Assembly (NCBI RefSeq): GCF_000025525.1
Contig: NC_013887.1
Location: 1,002,729 to 1,066,728 of the forward strand
DNA from: Methanocaldococcus sp. FS406-22
GTDB taxonomy: Archaea > AGJL01 > Methanococci > Methanococcales > Methanocaldococcaceae
Direction of reading: 5' to 3'
DNA length: 64,000 bases
Part shown: in pieces, positions 1 through 8,917 of the stretch
Numbering within the stretch: the first letter of the stretch is position 1
How the letters are laid out: every line of letters begins with the position of its first letter
Notes under the pieces: model-generated
Seen by the model: the letters and a program-made list of their open reading frames with translations, nothing else
Database searches by the model: none
What the model was told of the DNA's origin: nothing
Translations under genes and position numbers: made by a program

Positions 1-956
1 TCTGTATAACTATGAAGGGTAGGGATGTTCCATACAAGAGGTTTAAAGTTGCTGATAAATTTATATACGTTGATAACTTCTCTGACATAAAGAATGAGGA
101 AATTCAAGAGAAGTTGAGAGAGTTAAATGCTATTGTTGTGCCTCACGGCTCTTTTATTGCATACTGTGGTTTGGACAATGTGGAAAACAATTTTTTAGTC
201 CCAATGTTTGGGAATAGAAGAATATTAAGATGGGAGTCTGAGAGGAGTTTAGAAGGCAAGTTGTTGAGAGAAGCAGGGTTAAGAGTTCCTAAGAAGTATG
301 AAAGCCCAGAAGATATTGATACAACAGTAATTGTTAAATTCCCTGGAGCAAGAGGAGGAAGAGGCTATTTTATAGCATCATCAACAGAAGAGTTTTATAA
401 AAAGGCTGAAGATTTAAAGAAGAGAGGAATATTAACCGATGAAGATATAGCTAATGCCCATATAGAGGAGTATGTTGTTGGAACTAACTTCTGTATACAT
501 TATTTCTACTCCCCACTGAAAGATGAAGTTGAGTTAATGGGAATGGATAGAAGATATGAGAGTAATATAGATGGGTTGGTTAGAATTCCAGCAAAAGACC
601 AATTAGAGATGAATATAAACCCAAGCTATGTTATTACTGGAAACATCCCAGTTGTCATTAGAGAGAGCTTATTACCTCAAGTATTTGAGATGGGAGATAA
701 GCTGGTTGCTAAGGCTAAAGAGTTAGTCCCTCCTGGTATGATAGGGCCTTTCTGCTTGCAAAGCTTGTGTAATGAAAACCTTGAGTTGGTTGTATTTGAA
801 ATGAGTGCAAGGATTGATGGTGGAACGAACAGCTTTATGAATGGTAGTCCTTACTCCTTCCTATACAACGGTGAGCCGTTGAGTATGGGACAGAGAATAG
901 CAAGAGAGATAAAAATGGCTTTACAGTTAGATATGGTTGATAGGATTATTTCTTAA
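1..956 (+). CDS. purP: FAICAR synthetase PurP (5' end outside window)
   Basis: This is the ATP-grasp formate-dependent enzyme that converts AICAR to FAICAR in archaeal purine synthesis. The glycine-rich stretch GARGGRGYF and the acidic metal-binding run ending in MSARIDGGTNSF are typical of the family. The reading frame is open to the window edge (first full codon at 3, reading C-I-T before the Met at 12), there is no ribosome binding site before that Met, and the family is about 360 residues long, so roughly 45 N-terminal residues lie outside. The partner PurO, which closes the ring to IMP, is encoded at 36671. The stop codon is followed within a few bases by the CRISPR leader. Confidence 0.95.
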   Translation, partial: CITMKGRDVPYKRFKVADKFIYVDNFSDIKNEEIQEKLRELNAIVVPHGSFIAYCGLDNVENNFLVPMFGNRRILRWESERSLEGKLLREAGLRVPKKYESPEDIDTTVIVKFPGARGGRGYFIASSTEEFYKKAEDLKKRGILTDEDIANAHIEEYVVGTNFCIHYFYSPLKDEVELMGMDRRYESNIDGLVRIPAKDQLEMNINPSYVITGNIPVVIRESLLPQVFEMGDKLVAKAKELVPPGMIGPFCLQSLCNENLELVVFEMSARIDGGTNSFMNGSPYSFLYNGEPLSMGQRIAREIKMALQLDMVDRIIS

Positions 957-1322
957 ATATTATCTTACTGAATAGAGGTATAATTAAAAATAGCTAATTA
1001 AAAACCTTTATCTTTTTGCTTAAAAGATTTTTATTTAATTTCTAAGGGTCTGTTGGTTTAATCATTTGGAATATTTATGTTTATTGAATTATTTGGATTT
1101 TTAAAATTTAAGATTGGATAATAAGTTAAATAAAAATTCCCCAACCAATAAGTTAAATCTTCAAATTTAGAAAAATAAAAATACTTAATTTAACTAAAAG
1201 AGAAAGATTTAAATATTAGTGGGTTTATAAATAAAAATAGCCATCTACCCTTAGAAAAATATAGTGCCGAAAAGTATAAATATTAGAAAAATAATAAAAA
1301 ATAGATTGTGAATGATTGCCCT
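957..1322 (+). promoter_or_regulatory. CRISPR leader (long repeat), copy 1
   Basis: About 365 bp of AT-rich noncoding DNA that is close to identical to the segment before the second array (18576-18943), including the shared runs AATTAAAAATAGCTAATTAAA and GATTGTGAATGATTGCCCT directly before the first repeat. It contains a BRE/TATA promoter, GCCGAAAAGTATAAATAT, at 1266-1283, about 55 bp before the first repeat, which would start the pre-crRNA near the end of the leader. It corresponds to the long repeat (LR) that precedes short-repeat arrays in M. jannaschii. Confidence 0.9.
1266..1283 (+). promoter_or_regulatory. BRE/TATA promoter of CRISPR array 1
   Basis: GCCGAAAAGTATAAATAT. The same box occurs in leader 2 and, nearly unchanged, before tRNA-Met, so it looks like a strong stable-RNA promoter. 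Confidence 0.75.
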
Positions 1323-1894
1323 GTTAAAATAAGACCGATTCGGTATGGAAACGTTCAGACAATTGCGGGTTGGAAATGAGTGCGGGTGTGGTTAAAATAA
1401 GACCGATTCGGTATGGAAACTTGCAAGAAGCAATTCCAGACAACTCTTCATTTGCATCTTTGGTTAAAATAAGACCGATTCGGTATGGAAACTGGCTATC
1501 TCTTTTAGTTCGTCTTCAGTATATGTGTTAAAATAAGACCGATTCGGTATGGAAACTGGCTATCTCTTTTAGTTCGTCTTCAGTATATGTGTTAAAATAA
1601 GACCGATTCGGTATGGAAACTGCATAGACCCATACCCAACAGTCTTTATTCGCCTTAAATGGTTAAAATAAGACCGATTCGGTATGAAAACTTTATTGTA
1701 TAGTTTTTTTTAATTTACCTCTCGTCGTAGGTTAAAATAAGACCGATTCGGTATGGAAACGCAAAGTGTTTCAAAATCTTTAATACCATTTTTAATTAGT
1801 TAAAATAAGACCGATTCGGTATGGAAACTTGTATTTGAATGATTTTCTAAATCCAATGCTTGTGAGTTAAAATCAGACCGATGCGGTATAGAAC
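1323..1894 (+). CRISPR. CRISPR array 1: 9 repeats, 8 spacers
   Basis: The 30-bp repeat begins GTTAAAATAAGACC and ends CGGTATGGAAAC, with the palindrome ACCGATTCGGT at its centre. Repeats start at 1323, 1391, 1463, 1527, 1591, 1662, 1731, 1799 and 1866. The repeat at 1662 has one substitution near its 3' end (TATGAAAAC), and the last (1866-1894) is degenerate, as expected at the leader-distal end. Spacers are 34-42 bp. Spacers 3 and 4 (1493-1526 and 1557-1590) are identical. The array is transcribed left to right from the leader promoter. Confidence 0.98.
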
Positions 1895-2023
1895 TCCTGA
1901 TATATTCAAAAAATGAATGGATTTATTATTTCTAAAACACATTTTATTGATTTAACTATGAAAAATAGTTTAAAAACTTTTTTCAGAATTTATTAAAAAA
2001 TTATTTTAAAAGAAGATGTTGAA

Positions 2024-3214
2024 TTAGAACTTTTTAAACATTTCTTCCACAATTCTTGCAAACGCAGGTCTTGTTATAAATATACCTATTAAAACCCCTG
2101 CTATTGTAGTTATTGCAAATCCTTTTAGCATCCCTACCCCAAGAAAGAATAATGGTATCATAGCAGCTATGGCTGTTGATGCAGAGGCAAATATTATAAA
2201 GAAAGCCCTTTTAATGCTTGCTTTTATTTTACCAGCTCCTCTTTTTAATGCCTCATCTGTCATAACAATCTGGTTATCAACTCCAGTCCCCACAGCGGCA
2301 ATAATCCCAGCTATTGAAGGTAAATCCAATTTCCAATCTATTAAAGATGCAAAGCCCAATATTATGATAACTTCAGATATACAGGTGATTAAAATTGGGA
2401 CGATTATTTTTGGTTGTTTGTATCTTATACTAACAATTATTCCAACAGCTATAAATGCCAATAATAAAGCGATTGCTGTCCCTCTTAAAAATTCTTTACC
2501 AAATTCTGGAGAAATTGTAGAGACATATTCAACTTTCAACTTTACAGGTAAAGCCCCTGACTTTAAAGCTGTATATATTGCCATTGCTTCCTCGATTTCT
2601 TCTTTAGTAGGAGGATAATCGCCAAGTGTAATGACTTGCTGTGGATGAGGTTTTCCATCTGCCAAATCTGGAGATAAGACAGGAGCTGAAATTAGCTTTC
2701 CATCCATATACATCTCAACTTTATGATATGCCTTACCTTTAGCAACTTCAGCAAACTTTTTAGCCCCCTCTAATGTTAATTCAAAAGGAACTCCATAAGC
2801 CCATTTATCCCCTTGTGGAATTTTTGTTGGAAGTTCAACATTCTGCACATCACTTCCAGTGTAAGCAATTATGCCATCTATCTTTGCTACAAAAACCCCC
2901 TGTTGTTCTAATATTTTTATTATTCTATCTGCATCACAGCTTTTTGGAATCTCTACAACAATCTCATCATTACCTCTTGGATAAACTGTTACCCCACTTA
3001 ATCCATTATAATTTAATCTCTCAGTAATAATTTTAACTGTTGCCTCTATTTCTTTATCGTTCATCGGCTTCTCTGCTTTTAAAACAATAATTGTTCCTCC
3101 ACTTAAATCGATTCCATAATCAAGTCTCTTGAATAATATTAGAAATATGGATAAAGTAACAAATATTACCAATAGCAGTATTCTTTTATCTTTCAGTAGT
3201 TTTGATATATCCAT
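2024..3214 (-). CDS. secD: Protein translocase subunit SecD
   Basis: SecD helps the Sec translocon pull proteins across the membrane. The 396-residue protein has an N-terminal membrane segment (about 10-29), the family motif DYGIDLSGGT just after it, an external P1-type domain (about 50-230), and five further membrane segments at the C-terminus including the LDLPSIAGIIAAVGTGVDNQ signature of RND-related SecD/SecF proteins. No secF gene lies next to it or elsewhere in the window, although the two are usually paired in archaea. It converges on CRISPR array 1. Confidence 0.95.
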   Translation of the reverse strand: MDISKLLKDKRILLLVIFVTLSIFLILFKRLDYGIDLSGGTIIVLKAEKPMNDKEIEATVKIITERLNYNGLSGVTVYPRGNDEIVVEIPKSCDADRIIKILEQQGVFVAKIDGIIAYTGSDVQNVELPTKIPQGDKWAYGVPFELTLEGAKKFAEVAKGKAYHKVEMYMDGKLISAPVLSPDLADGKPHPQQVITLGDYPPTKEEIEEAMAIYTALKSGALPVKLKVEYVSTISPEFGKEFLRGTAIALLLAFIAVGIIVSIRYKQPKIIVPILITCISEVIIILGFASLIDWKLDLPSIAGIIAAVGTGVDNQIVMTDEALKRGAGKIKASIKRAFFIIFASASTAIAAMIPLFFLGVGMLKGFAITTIAGVLIGIFITRPAFARIVEEMFKKF

Positions 3215-3252
3215 TCATCCCACCTATATTCATCTACATTGGTAAGTTTTAA

Positions 3253-3342
3253 TAGGACTTTTGCATGAATAAATGTTTATTGCATTATTGACATCCTCTG
3301 GGTATCTCTTTAGCAAATATATATAAAACTGCAAAAGTTCTA
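3253..3342. repeat. Palindromic MITE-like element A, copy 1
   Basis: About 90 bp with imperfect terminal inverted repeats TAGGACTTTTGCA and TGCAAAAGTTCTA, and no coding capacity. Related copies lie at 7447-7537 and 43096-43190. It sits between the divergent secD and SemiSWEET genes. Confidence 0.65.
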
Positions 3343-3385
3343 TTTAACAAACTCTTTTAAAATTTATAACATTTGTGGTGATAGT

Positions 3386-3658
3386 GTGGATTTTGACATA
3401 ACAATAATAGGTTATATAGCTGGAACTTTAACTACCTTTGCATCCCTCCCACAGTTAATAAAGTCGCTGAAAGAGAGAGATATGAGTAACATCTCATTGG
3501 CTTTTGTTATAACATTCACAACTGGATTGACACTTTGGCTGATATATGGGATATTAAGAAATGATTACCCAATAATAGTATTTAACATTTTGTCTTTAAT
3601 GTTTTGGATACCAATAACTTATCTAAAAATAAAAGATGAAATGAAAAAAGCATCTTAA
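3386..3658 (+). CDS. SemiSWEET / PQ-loop (MtN3-type) small transporter
   Basis: A 90-residue protein with three membrane segments (about 6-24, 37-58, 62-82) and the PQ motif in FASLPQLIKSLKERD, the size and pattern of prokaryotic SemiSWEET half-transporters, which dimerise to move sugars. It starts with a GTG at 3386 preceded by GGTGATA. It stands alone just before the inositol monophosphatase gene, and its substrate is unknown. Confidence 0.85.
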   Translation: MDFDITIIGYIAGTLTTFASLPQLIKSLKERDMSNISLAFVITFTTGLTLWLIYGILRNDYPIIVFNILSLMFWIPITYLKIKDEMKKAS

Positions 3659-3725
3659 TATTCAATGTGTTATACTCACTATATAATTAAAACAATACTT
3701 AAATAACAAAGGATGAGATGAGAAA

Positions 3726-4484
3726 ATGAAATGGGACGAGATTGGGAAAAATATTGCAAAAGAAATTGAAAAAGAAATTTTACCATATTTTGGTAGAAAA
3801 GATAAATCTTACGTTGTTGGAAAATCTCCGAGTGGAGATGAAACAGAGATTTTTGACAAAATAAGTGAAGATATTGCCTTAAAATATTTGCAGCCGTTGG
3901 ATGTTAATATTGTGAGTGAAGAGTTGGGGATTGTAGATAATGGTAGCGAATGGACTGTAGTAATAGACCCAATAGATGGTTCATTTAATTTTATAAACGG
4001 AATTCCATTTTTTGCATTTTGCTTTGGAGTATTTAAAAATAATGAGCCATATTATGGTTTAACTTATGAATTTTTAACTAAAAGCTTTTATGAAGCTTAC
4101 AAAGGGAAAGGAGCTTATTTAAATGGAAAAAAGATTAAAGTTAAAGACTTCAACCAAAATGATATAACTATAAGCTATTATCCAAGCAAAAAAATGGACT
4201 TAGAAAAATTAAGGAATAGAGTTAAAAGAGTGAGAATATTTGGGGCTTTTGGATTAGAGATGTGTTATGTGGCTAAAGGGACTTTAGATGCTGTTTTTGA
4301 TGTAAGGCCTAAGGTTAGGGCTGTTGATATCGCCTCATCATATATAATTTGCAAAGAAGCTGGAGCTTTAATAACGGATGAGAATGGAGATGAGCTGAAA
4401 TTTGAACTAAATGCAACGGATAGGATAAAGATTATTGTAGCAAATAGCAAAGAAATGTTGGATATAATTTTAGACCTATCATAA
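3726..4484 (+). CDS. suhB: Inositol-1-monophosphatase / fructose-1,6-bisphosphatase (dual IMPase/FBPase)
   Basis: 252 residues. It carries the metal-binding EELG motif, the DPIDGSFNF signature and the second motif AVDIASSYIICKEAGA of the Li-sensitive phosphatase family. The M. jannaschii homologue has both inositol monophosphatase and fructose-1,6-bisphosphatase activity, so it may serve inositol-lipid synthesis and gluconeogenesis. The ATG follows GATGAGATGAGAAA. It converges on pyruvate kinase with only 10 bp between them. Confidence 0.93.
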   Translation: MKWDEIGKNIAKEIEKEILPYFGRKDKSYVVGKSPSGDETEIFDKISEDIALKYLQPLDVNIVSEELGIVDNGSEWTVVIDPIDGSFNFINGIPFFAFCFGVFKNNEPYYGLTYEFLTKSFYEAYKGKGAYLNGKKIKVKDFNQNDITISYYPSKKMDLEKLRNRVKRVRIFGAFGLEMCYVAKGTLDAVFDVRPKVRAVDIASSYIICKEAGALITDENGDELKFELNATDRIKIIVANSKEMLDIILDLS

Positions 4485-4494
4485 TATTTTATTT

Positions 4495-5826
4495 TTAAAT
4501 ACTCTCAACTTTTATAGTGTTGGTTTTCTTTTGACCCATTGGATGACCCAATGTTATTAAATAAATTCCTTTTTCAATTTCTTTTTTAGCTATTTCTCTA
4601 CAAGCATTGATTATATTTTCAACATCTTCAAATTCTTTCATCAAACAGCTTTCAACTCCCCAAACTAACCTCAACCTTTTTAAAGTTTTTATATTTGGCG
4701 TTGGAGCTATTATTTTACTATTTATCCTTAATTTAGATACTAACTTAGCAGTTCTACCAGAATACGTTGGAGCTATAACTAATTTAGTATTTAGCTTCTT
4801 ATATAGCTCATAAACAGCATATACTAAACCCTCGTCAATGCTCTCAACTTCTAAACAAACCATATCTCCAAACTCCTCATAATATCTATCTGCTACTTCA
4901 GCAACCTTATTTAATACTTTTATTGCCTCTATTGGGTATTTTCCAATAGTTGTTTCGTTGGAAAGCATTAAGCAGTCAGTTCCATCGTATATGGCATTAG
5001 CTATGTCTGTAACCTCAGCCCTCGTTGGAAATGGATTATTTATCATAGAATCCAATATCTGTGTGGCTGTTATTGACAAAATCCCATATCTATTAGCTAT
5101 TCTCAATATATTCTTTTGCTCAATTGGGATATTTTCTATTGGAACCTCTACACCCAAATCCCCTCTTGCTACCATCACTCCATCACTTTCTTTAGCAATT
5201 CCTTTTATATTTTTTAGCCCTTCTTTTGTCTCTATTTTTGATATTATCTCACAATCTCCCTTGTATTCAGCTATAATATCTTTTAATTCCTTAACATCTT
5301 CTTTATTTCTAACAAATGATAGGGCAATATATTCAAAGTCCTTTTCTACAGCGAATTTTATATTTTTTGAATCAATTTCATCAATTATTGGTAATTCTAT
5401 CCTTGTATCTGGAAGATTAACTCCCATTCCCTCTTTAACTTCCCCACCAACTTCTACAACAGCAATAATTTTATCATTTTTCTCTATAACTCTTAATTTA
5501 ATTTTTCCATCGTTGATTAGAATAAAATGCCCTTCTTCAATTGTGTCTATGTTGTAATTAAACTTTATATCCTCTCCAATAACAATTCTCTCCCCCACTT
5601 TCAATATTTTATTTTTTAATCTAACCTCCTTAATCCTAATCTTTATTCCCTTCAAATCCATAACTTTAGCAATGTTATTTTTTTCCAATATATCCAAAAA
5701 TTTTTCACAATAATCTGTTGTGGCATGAGACATATTAAATCTAACTCCATCTATTAAATTTATTGCCTCACTTAATCTCTTTTCTAAGGACGGGCCTAAG
5801 GTAACTAAGATTTTAGTTTTTCTCAT
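4495..5826 (-). CDS. pyk: Pyruvate kinase
   Basis: It converts phosphoenolpyruvate and ADP to pyruvate and ATP. Visible motifs are TLGPSLEKR at the N-terminus, the metal-site Glu region (KIETKEG), ARGDLGVEVP, and SNETTIGKYP. At 443 residues it lacks nothing obvious, though the family's usual N-terminal TKIVCTIGPAS is changed to TKILVTLGPSL. I place the start at the ATG at 5826, which shares its A with the TAA stop of the upstream DHPS-like gene and has GGTGGGAAT before it, so the two genes are translationally coupled. Confidence 0.95.
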   Translation of the reverse strand: MRKTKILVTLGPSLEKRLSEAINLIDGVRFNMSHATTDYCEKFLDILEKNNIAKVMDLKGIKIRIKEVRLKNKILKVGERIVIGEDIKFNYNIDTIEEGHFILINDGKIKLRVIEKNDKIIAVVEVGGEVKEGMGVNLPDTRIELPIIDEIDSKNIKFAVEKDFEYIALSFVRNKEDVKELKDIIAEYKGDCEIISKIETKEGLKNIKGIAKESDGVMVARGDLGVEVPIENIPIEQKNILRIANRYGILSITATQILDSMINNPFPTRAEVTDIANAIYDGTDCLMLSNETTIGKYPIEAIKVLNKVAEVADRYYEEFGDMVCLEVESIDEGLVYAVYELYKKLNTKLVIAPTYSGRTAKLVSKLRINSKIIAPTPNIKTLKRLRLVWGVESCLMKEFEDVENIINACREIAKKEIEKGIYLITLGHPMGQKKTNTIKVESI

Positions 5827-7409
5827 TATTCCCACCAAAATTCATTGTAGAACAAATCAAAATCTTGATTGTATTTTTTACCTATCCTTAAAGCTATCTC
5901 TGCCTTAGCTAACTCTCTACCAAAATAAGCTGCATGGTCTAATTTCTTTATCAAATTTAATCTTATCGCGGTTTCATAAATCTCTTTTGGTTTCTTACCT
6001 CTAATAATTAAAACAGGCTCTCTCCTTTTATTAAAGTATATTGCTACAATTTCCTTATTTTTCCTATCAATTTCAATTTTAAAACTTCCTTCATCCAATA
6101 TCTGCCTTTCATCTTCTTCAGCTTTAATTATTGGGACGTTGTAACTATTGAAGGTTATTTCTTCTTCAAATCTCTTATCTTTATAATTTATCAAATTGTA
6201 ACCAACATCCTTTGGCAAAGAATTCCTTTTTTTAGCCAAAAACATCATTTTTGAGGCAATCTTTAACTCTTTTATTGAGAATTTGCATTTGGCACTTGCT
6301 TCTGGTGTAAATAAAATATTAGCCCCTATCTCTGCACCAATAGCTGCCAACAAAGCATTGACTCCATTACTATCAGCATCAAAAAGCTCTGTAACGTTTC
6401 CAACGCCAAAAAATAGTGGCAATTTATTTCTTTTTTTAAATTCTTTGCAGGCAATAACGCTCTCTATAAAACTACAACCACTGTTATTTATTGGCTCCAA
6501 TATTGGGTCGGCAACTATCTTTTCAATTCCAGCATCAATCAGCTTTTTTATATTCTCTTCTAAAGATTTAATCTTTCCTTCAATTGTTTCTGGAATATAA
6601 TTTGTTTTATAATTTGTTGGCAATACAACAACTGCTGTTTCTGAATCTTTTAAATAGGGAATTAGCTCATCCAAATTTCCTGCATCAGCACTTAAAATCA
6701 TATCTGCATCTAATTTTATAGCCTCAATCAACTCTTTTGTGTTTAGAGTATCCACGCTAATTGGATTGTCTGTTATATCTCTCGCTATTTTTAACATCTC
6801 TTTAATTTTATCTACATTATTTTCATTACTAACCATTCCTAAATCAATCATATCAGCCCCACTCTCTAAATAATAAATTATTTTCTCCTCCAACTCTTTC
6901 TCTTTTAGCCATGGAGCATGGACTATCTCTCCCAAAACTCTCATTGGAAATTTATCTCCAACCTTTAGCTTGCCTATCTTTATATCTCCCTCTCCCAGTT
7001 CTTGCTCTTCTGCCTTTTTAATCTCTTCCTCACATCTCTTTTTAATGATTTCTAATAACTGTAAGTCAGCATATTCTTTAGTTGATAACTCTACCTTATC
7101 CAAATTTTCAATTAGTATTGGAATGTCAGAAGCTTCTCTCGTAGATTTAAAGCATTTTATTCCCGTTTCTTCCTCAACCTTCTTTAAATCATGCCTTATC
7201 AATCCAGTTACCAAAACAAAGTCATAAATATCCTTTAATTTTTTTCCAAATTTGTCTTCTAATTTTTTAATTTCTTTAATTATTAGATTTGGTGTTAAAA
7301 AAGCTGCTACTGAAATGTTTGCTACGTGCACATCCACAAAACTGTATTTTTCCACAGCTTTTTTAACTTTCTTTTCAGCCAATTTTCCAGTGATTATTAG
7401 AATTTTCAT
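5826..7409 (-). CDS. Dihydropteroate synthase-related protein
   Basis: 527 residues. The middle (about 160-380) is a TIM-barrel DHPS-like domain (ESGADMIDLGMVSNE, ISVDTLNTKEL, the LEPINNSGCSF region and FGVGNVTELFDADSNG); the N-terminal ~150 residues form a separate Rossmann-like domain and the C-terminal ~100 residues are specific to this archaeal family (TIGR00284-type). A role in joining pterin to the arylamine in methanopterin synthesis has been proposed for such proteins, but the sequence alone does not prove it. The ATG at 7409 follows GGGGGAGATT. It forms a two-gene operon with pyk. Confidence 0.85.
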   Translation of the reverse strand: MKILIITGKLAEKKVKKAVEKYSFVDVHVANISVAAFLTPNLIIKEIKKLEDKFGKKLKDIYDFVLVTGLIRHDLKKVEEETGIKCFKSTREASDIPILIENLDKVELSTKEYADLQLLEIIKKRCEEEIKKAEEQELGEGDIKIGKLKVGDKFPMRVLGEIVHAPWLKEKELEEKIIYYLESGADMIDLGMVSNENNVDKIKEMLKIARDITDNPISVDTLNTKELIEAIKLDADMILSADAGNLDELIPYLKDSETAVVVLPTNYKTNYIPETIEGKIKSLEENIKKLIDAGIEKIVADPILEPINNSGCSFIESVIACKEFKKRNKLPLFFGVGNVTELFDADSNGVNALLAAIGAEIGANILFTPEASAKCKFSIKELKIASKMMFLAKKRNSLPKDVGYNLINYKDKRFEEEITFNSYNVPIIKAEEDERQILDEGSFKIEIDRKNKEIVAIYFNKRREPVLIIRGKKPKEIYETAIRLNLIKKLDHAAYFGRELAKAEIALRIGKKYNQDFDLFYNEFWWE

Positions 7410-7446
7410 AATCTCCCCCATAAACTTTCATAACCAATACAAAATT

Positions 7447-7537
7447 TAGGACTTTCGCAGGAATAAATGTTTTATTGAATAATGATGCCCAAAGGGCATT
7501 CAAATGCCTTTTAATATATAATACTGCGAAAGTCCTA
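7447..7537. repeat. Palindromic MITE-like element A, copy 2
   Basis: 91 bp with perfect 14-bp terminal inverted repeats (TAGGACTTTCGCAG and CTGCGAAAGTCCTA) and an inner hairpin ATGCCCAAAGGGCAT. Noncoding, in a divergent intergenic region. Confidence 0.75.
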
Positions 7538-7613
7538 AAATGAAAACTATAAATGTAATTAAGTTAAAAAATTATTTTATGAAATTTTATATTTAGCTAA
7601 ATTGGTGGATAGT

Positions 7614-8318
7614 ATGAAGTTCGTTGAAAAAGCAAAAATAGAGTTTGAAAATCCAATAGTCATTGAAGCATTTCCCGGTACTGGGTTAGTGGGTAGTATT
7701 GCTGCCTATCAAATAATAAGGGAACTCAACCTAAAATATTTTGGATACTTTGAGATTGACGGAGTTTTTCCACTCACAACTATTGAAAAAGGCATTCCCT
7801 ACCCTCCAGTGAGAGCGTATGCAAATAAAGATTTCATTGTGTTATTTTCAGATATAATAATTCCTCCATTTAAGATTAATGGATTGGCTGAATTTATAGT
7901 TAAGACATTCTCAGACAAAAATCCAAAATTATTTGTTTCTCTCGGGGGAATAATGGCAGGAAAATCAGAAAAAGTATTTGGAATAGCAAATAAAGAAGAA
8001 TTAATAGAGGATTTAAAAAATTATGTTGAAATATTTGATTTTGGAGTTGTGGGAGGAATTGGAGGAAATTTAATGATAAAATGCCAAGATAATGGGTTTG
8101 ATGCTATCGGCTTGTTAGCTGAGACCGTTGGAATTAGACCCGACCCAAGGGGAGGGGCTAATCTATTGGAAGTTCTGAATAAAATGTTCAATCTAAACAT
8201 AAATGTTGAGGGACTGATTAAAGAAGCTGAAGCTATTGAAAGCAAACTTAAAGAACTGGCAGAACAGCAGTTAAAGATGATGTCAAAGAGTAGGAAGGAA
8301 TATCCAATGTACATTTGA
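7614..8318 (+). CDS. PAC2-family protein (proteasome assembly chaperone-like)
   Basis: 234 residues starting at the ATG at 7614 after GGTGGATAGT. It has the PAC2 hallmarks AFPGTGLVGSIAAYQII near the N-terminus and VVGGIGGNLM in the middle, and a C-terminal amphipathic helix. Archaeal members are ATP-grasp-independent homologues of proteasome assembly chaperones, and the exact role here is unknown. DUF473 follows 23 bp downstream and is probably co-transcribed. Confidence 0.85.
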   Translation: MKFVEKAKIEFENPIVIEAFPGTGLVGSIAAYQIIRELNLKYFGYFEIDGVFPLTTIEKGIPYPPVRAYANKDFIVLFSDIIIPPFKINGLAEFIVKTFSDKNPKLFVSLGGIMAGKSEKVFGIANKEELIEDLKNYVEIFDFGVVGGIGGNLMIKCQDNGFDAIGLLAETVGIRPDPRGGANLLEVLNKMFNLNINVEGLIKEAEAIESKLKELAEQQLKMMSKSRKEYPMYI

Positions 8319-8341
8319 ATAATTTTATTTTTGGTGATATT

Positions 8342-8686
8342 ATGAAGGTATATGGGTTATTTGGGATTAATGAAAGTGCGATTGATGATTTTATTGAAAA
8401 TCATGTTAAAACTTTCACTATAATAAATGCTTTAAACTTGGAGACAGTTAAAAATCTAAAAGAGGGAGATTTGGTTTTTATAACATCAACACTTAGGGAG
8501 GACTTGAGGAATGGAACTGAAGGGGTTTTAGGGAGAGTTATAAGCGTTAGCTTAGTTCCTCAAATGATAAATGGCTTTGAAGAGAAGGAGATTATAGCTG
8601 GAAGGGTTCAAGTAGAGATGTTGGGCTTTGCTAAGTGTGTTAAGATTGAATCTATTTATGTAGAGATAGCTTTTAGGATGTATTAA
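8342..8686 (+). CDS. DUF473 family protein
   Basis: 114 residues from the ATG at 8342, chosen because TTTTTGGTGATATT precedes it; an upstream Met at 8315 has no ribosome binding site. A small alpha/beta protein with the conserved stretch EGDLVFITSTLREDL and a Gly-rich middle. It matches the methanogen family DUF473, whose function is unknown. It follows the PAC2 gene closely. Confidence 0.8.
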   Translation: MKVYGLFGINESAIDDFIENHVKTFTIINALNLETVKNLKEGDLVFITSTLREDLRNGTEGVLGRVISVSLVPQMINGFEEKEIIAGRVQVEMLGFAKCVKIESIYVEIAFRMY

Positions 8687-8917
8687 ACTGTTTCTTTAAA
8701 TTTTACTTATTAAAAGCTTTAATAAATCTCTTTTTATAATTTACTAAGTTGTTAAAGGTTGTTACAAAAAACGCAACTACTTAGTAATGTTTAAATATTA
8801 AAAATTTAAGATGAAATTATCAAATGATTGGAAAATATAACTTTATAAAAGTAAAGTAAAAATAGTTGGTGATGATGCCTTAGAAGGTAGAGCCAAACTA
8901 AAGGAGTTGGTGAGAGT

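Noticed and set aside
2169-2618. Open frame of 149 codons on the + strand
   Set aside because: It is the antisense shadow of secD, without a ribosome binding site.
4958-5557. Open frame of 199 codons on the + strand
   Set aside because: Antisense shadow of pyruvate kinase; Ser/Ile/Leu-rich and no family features.
8687-8917. Possible small gene or riboswitch before the exported-protein gene
   Set aside because: AT-rich with only a likely promoter (ATATAACTTTATAAAAG); no structure or frame that I can support.
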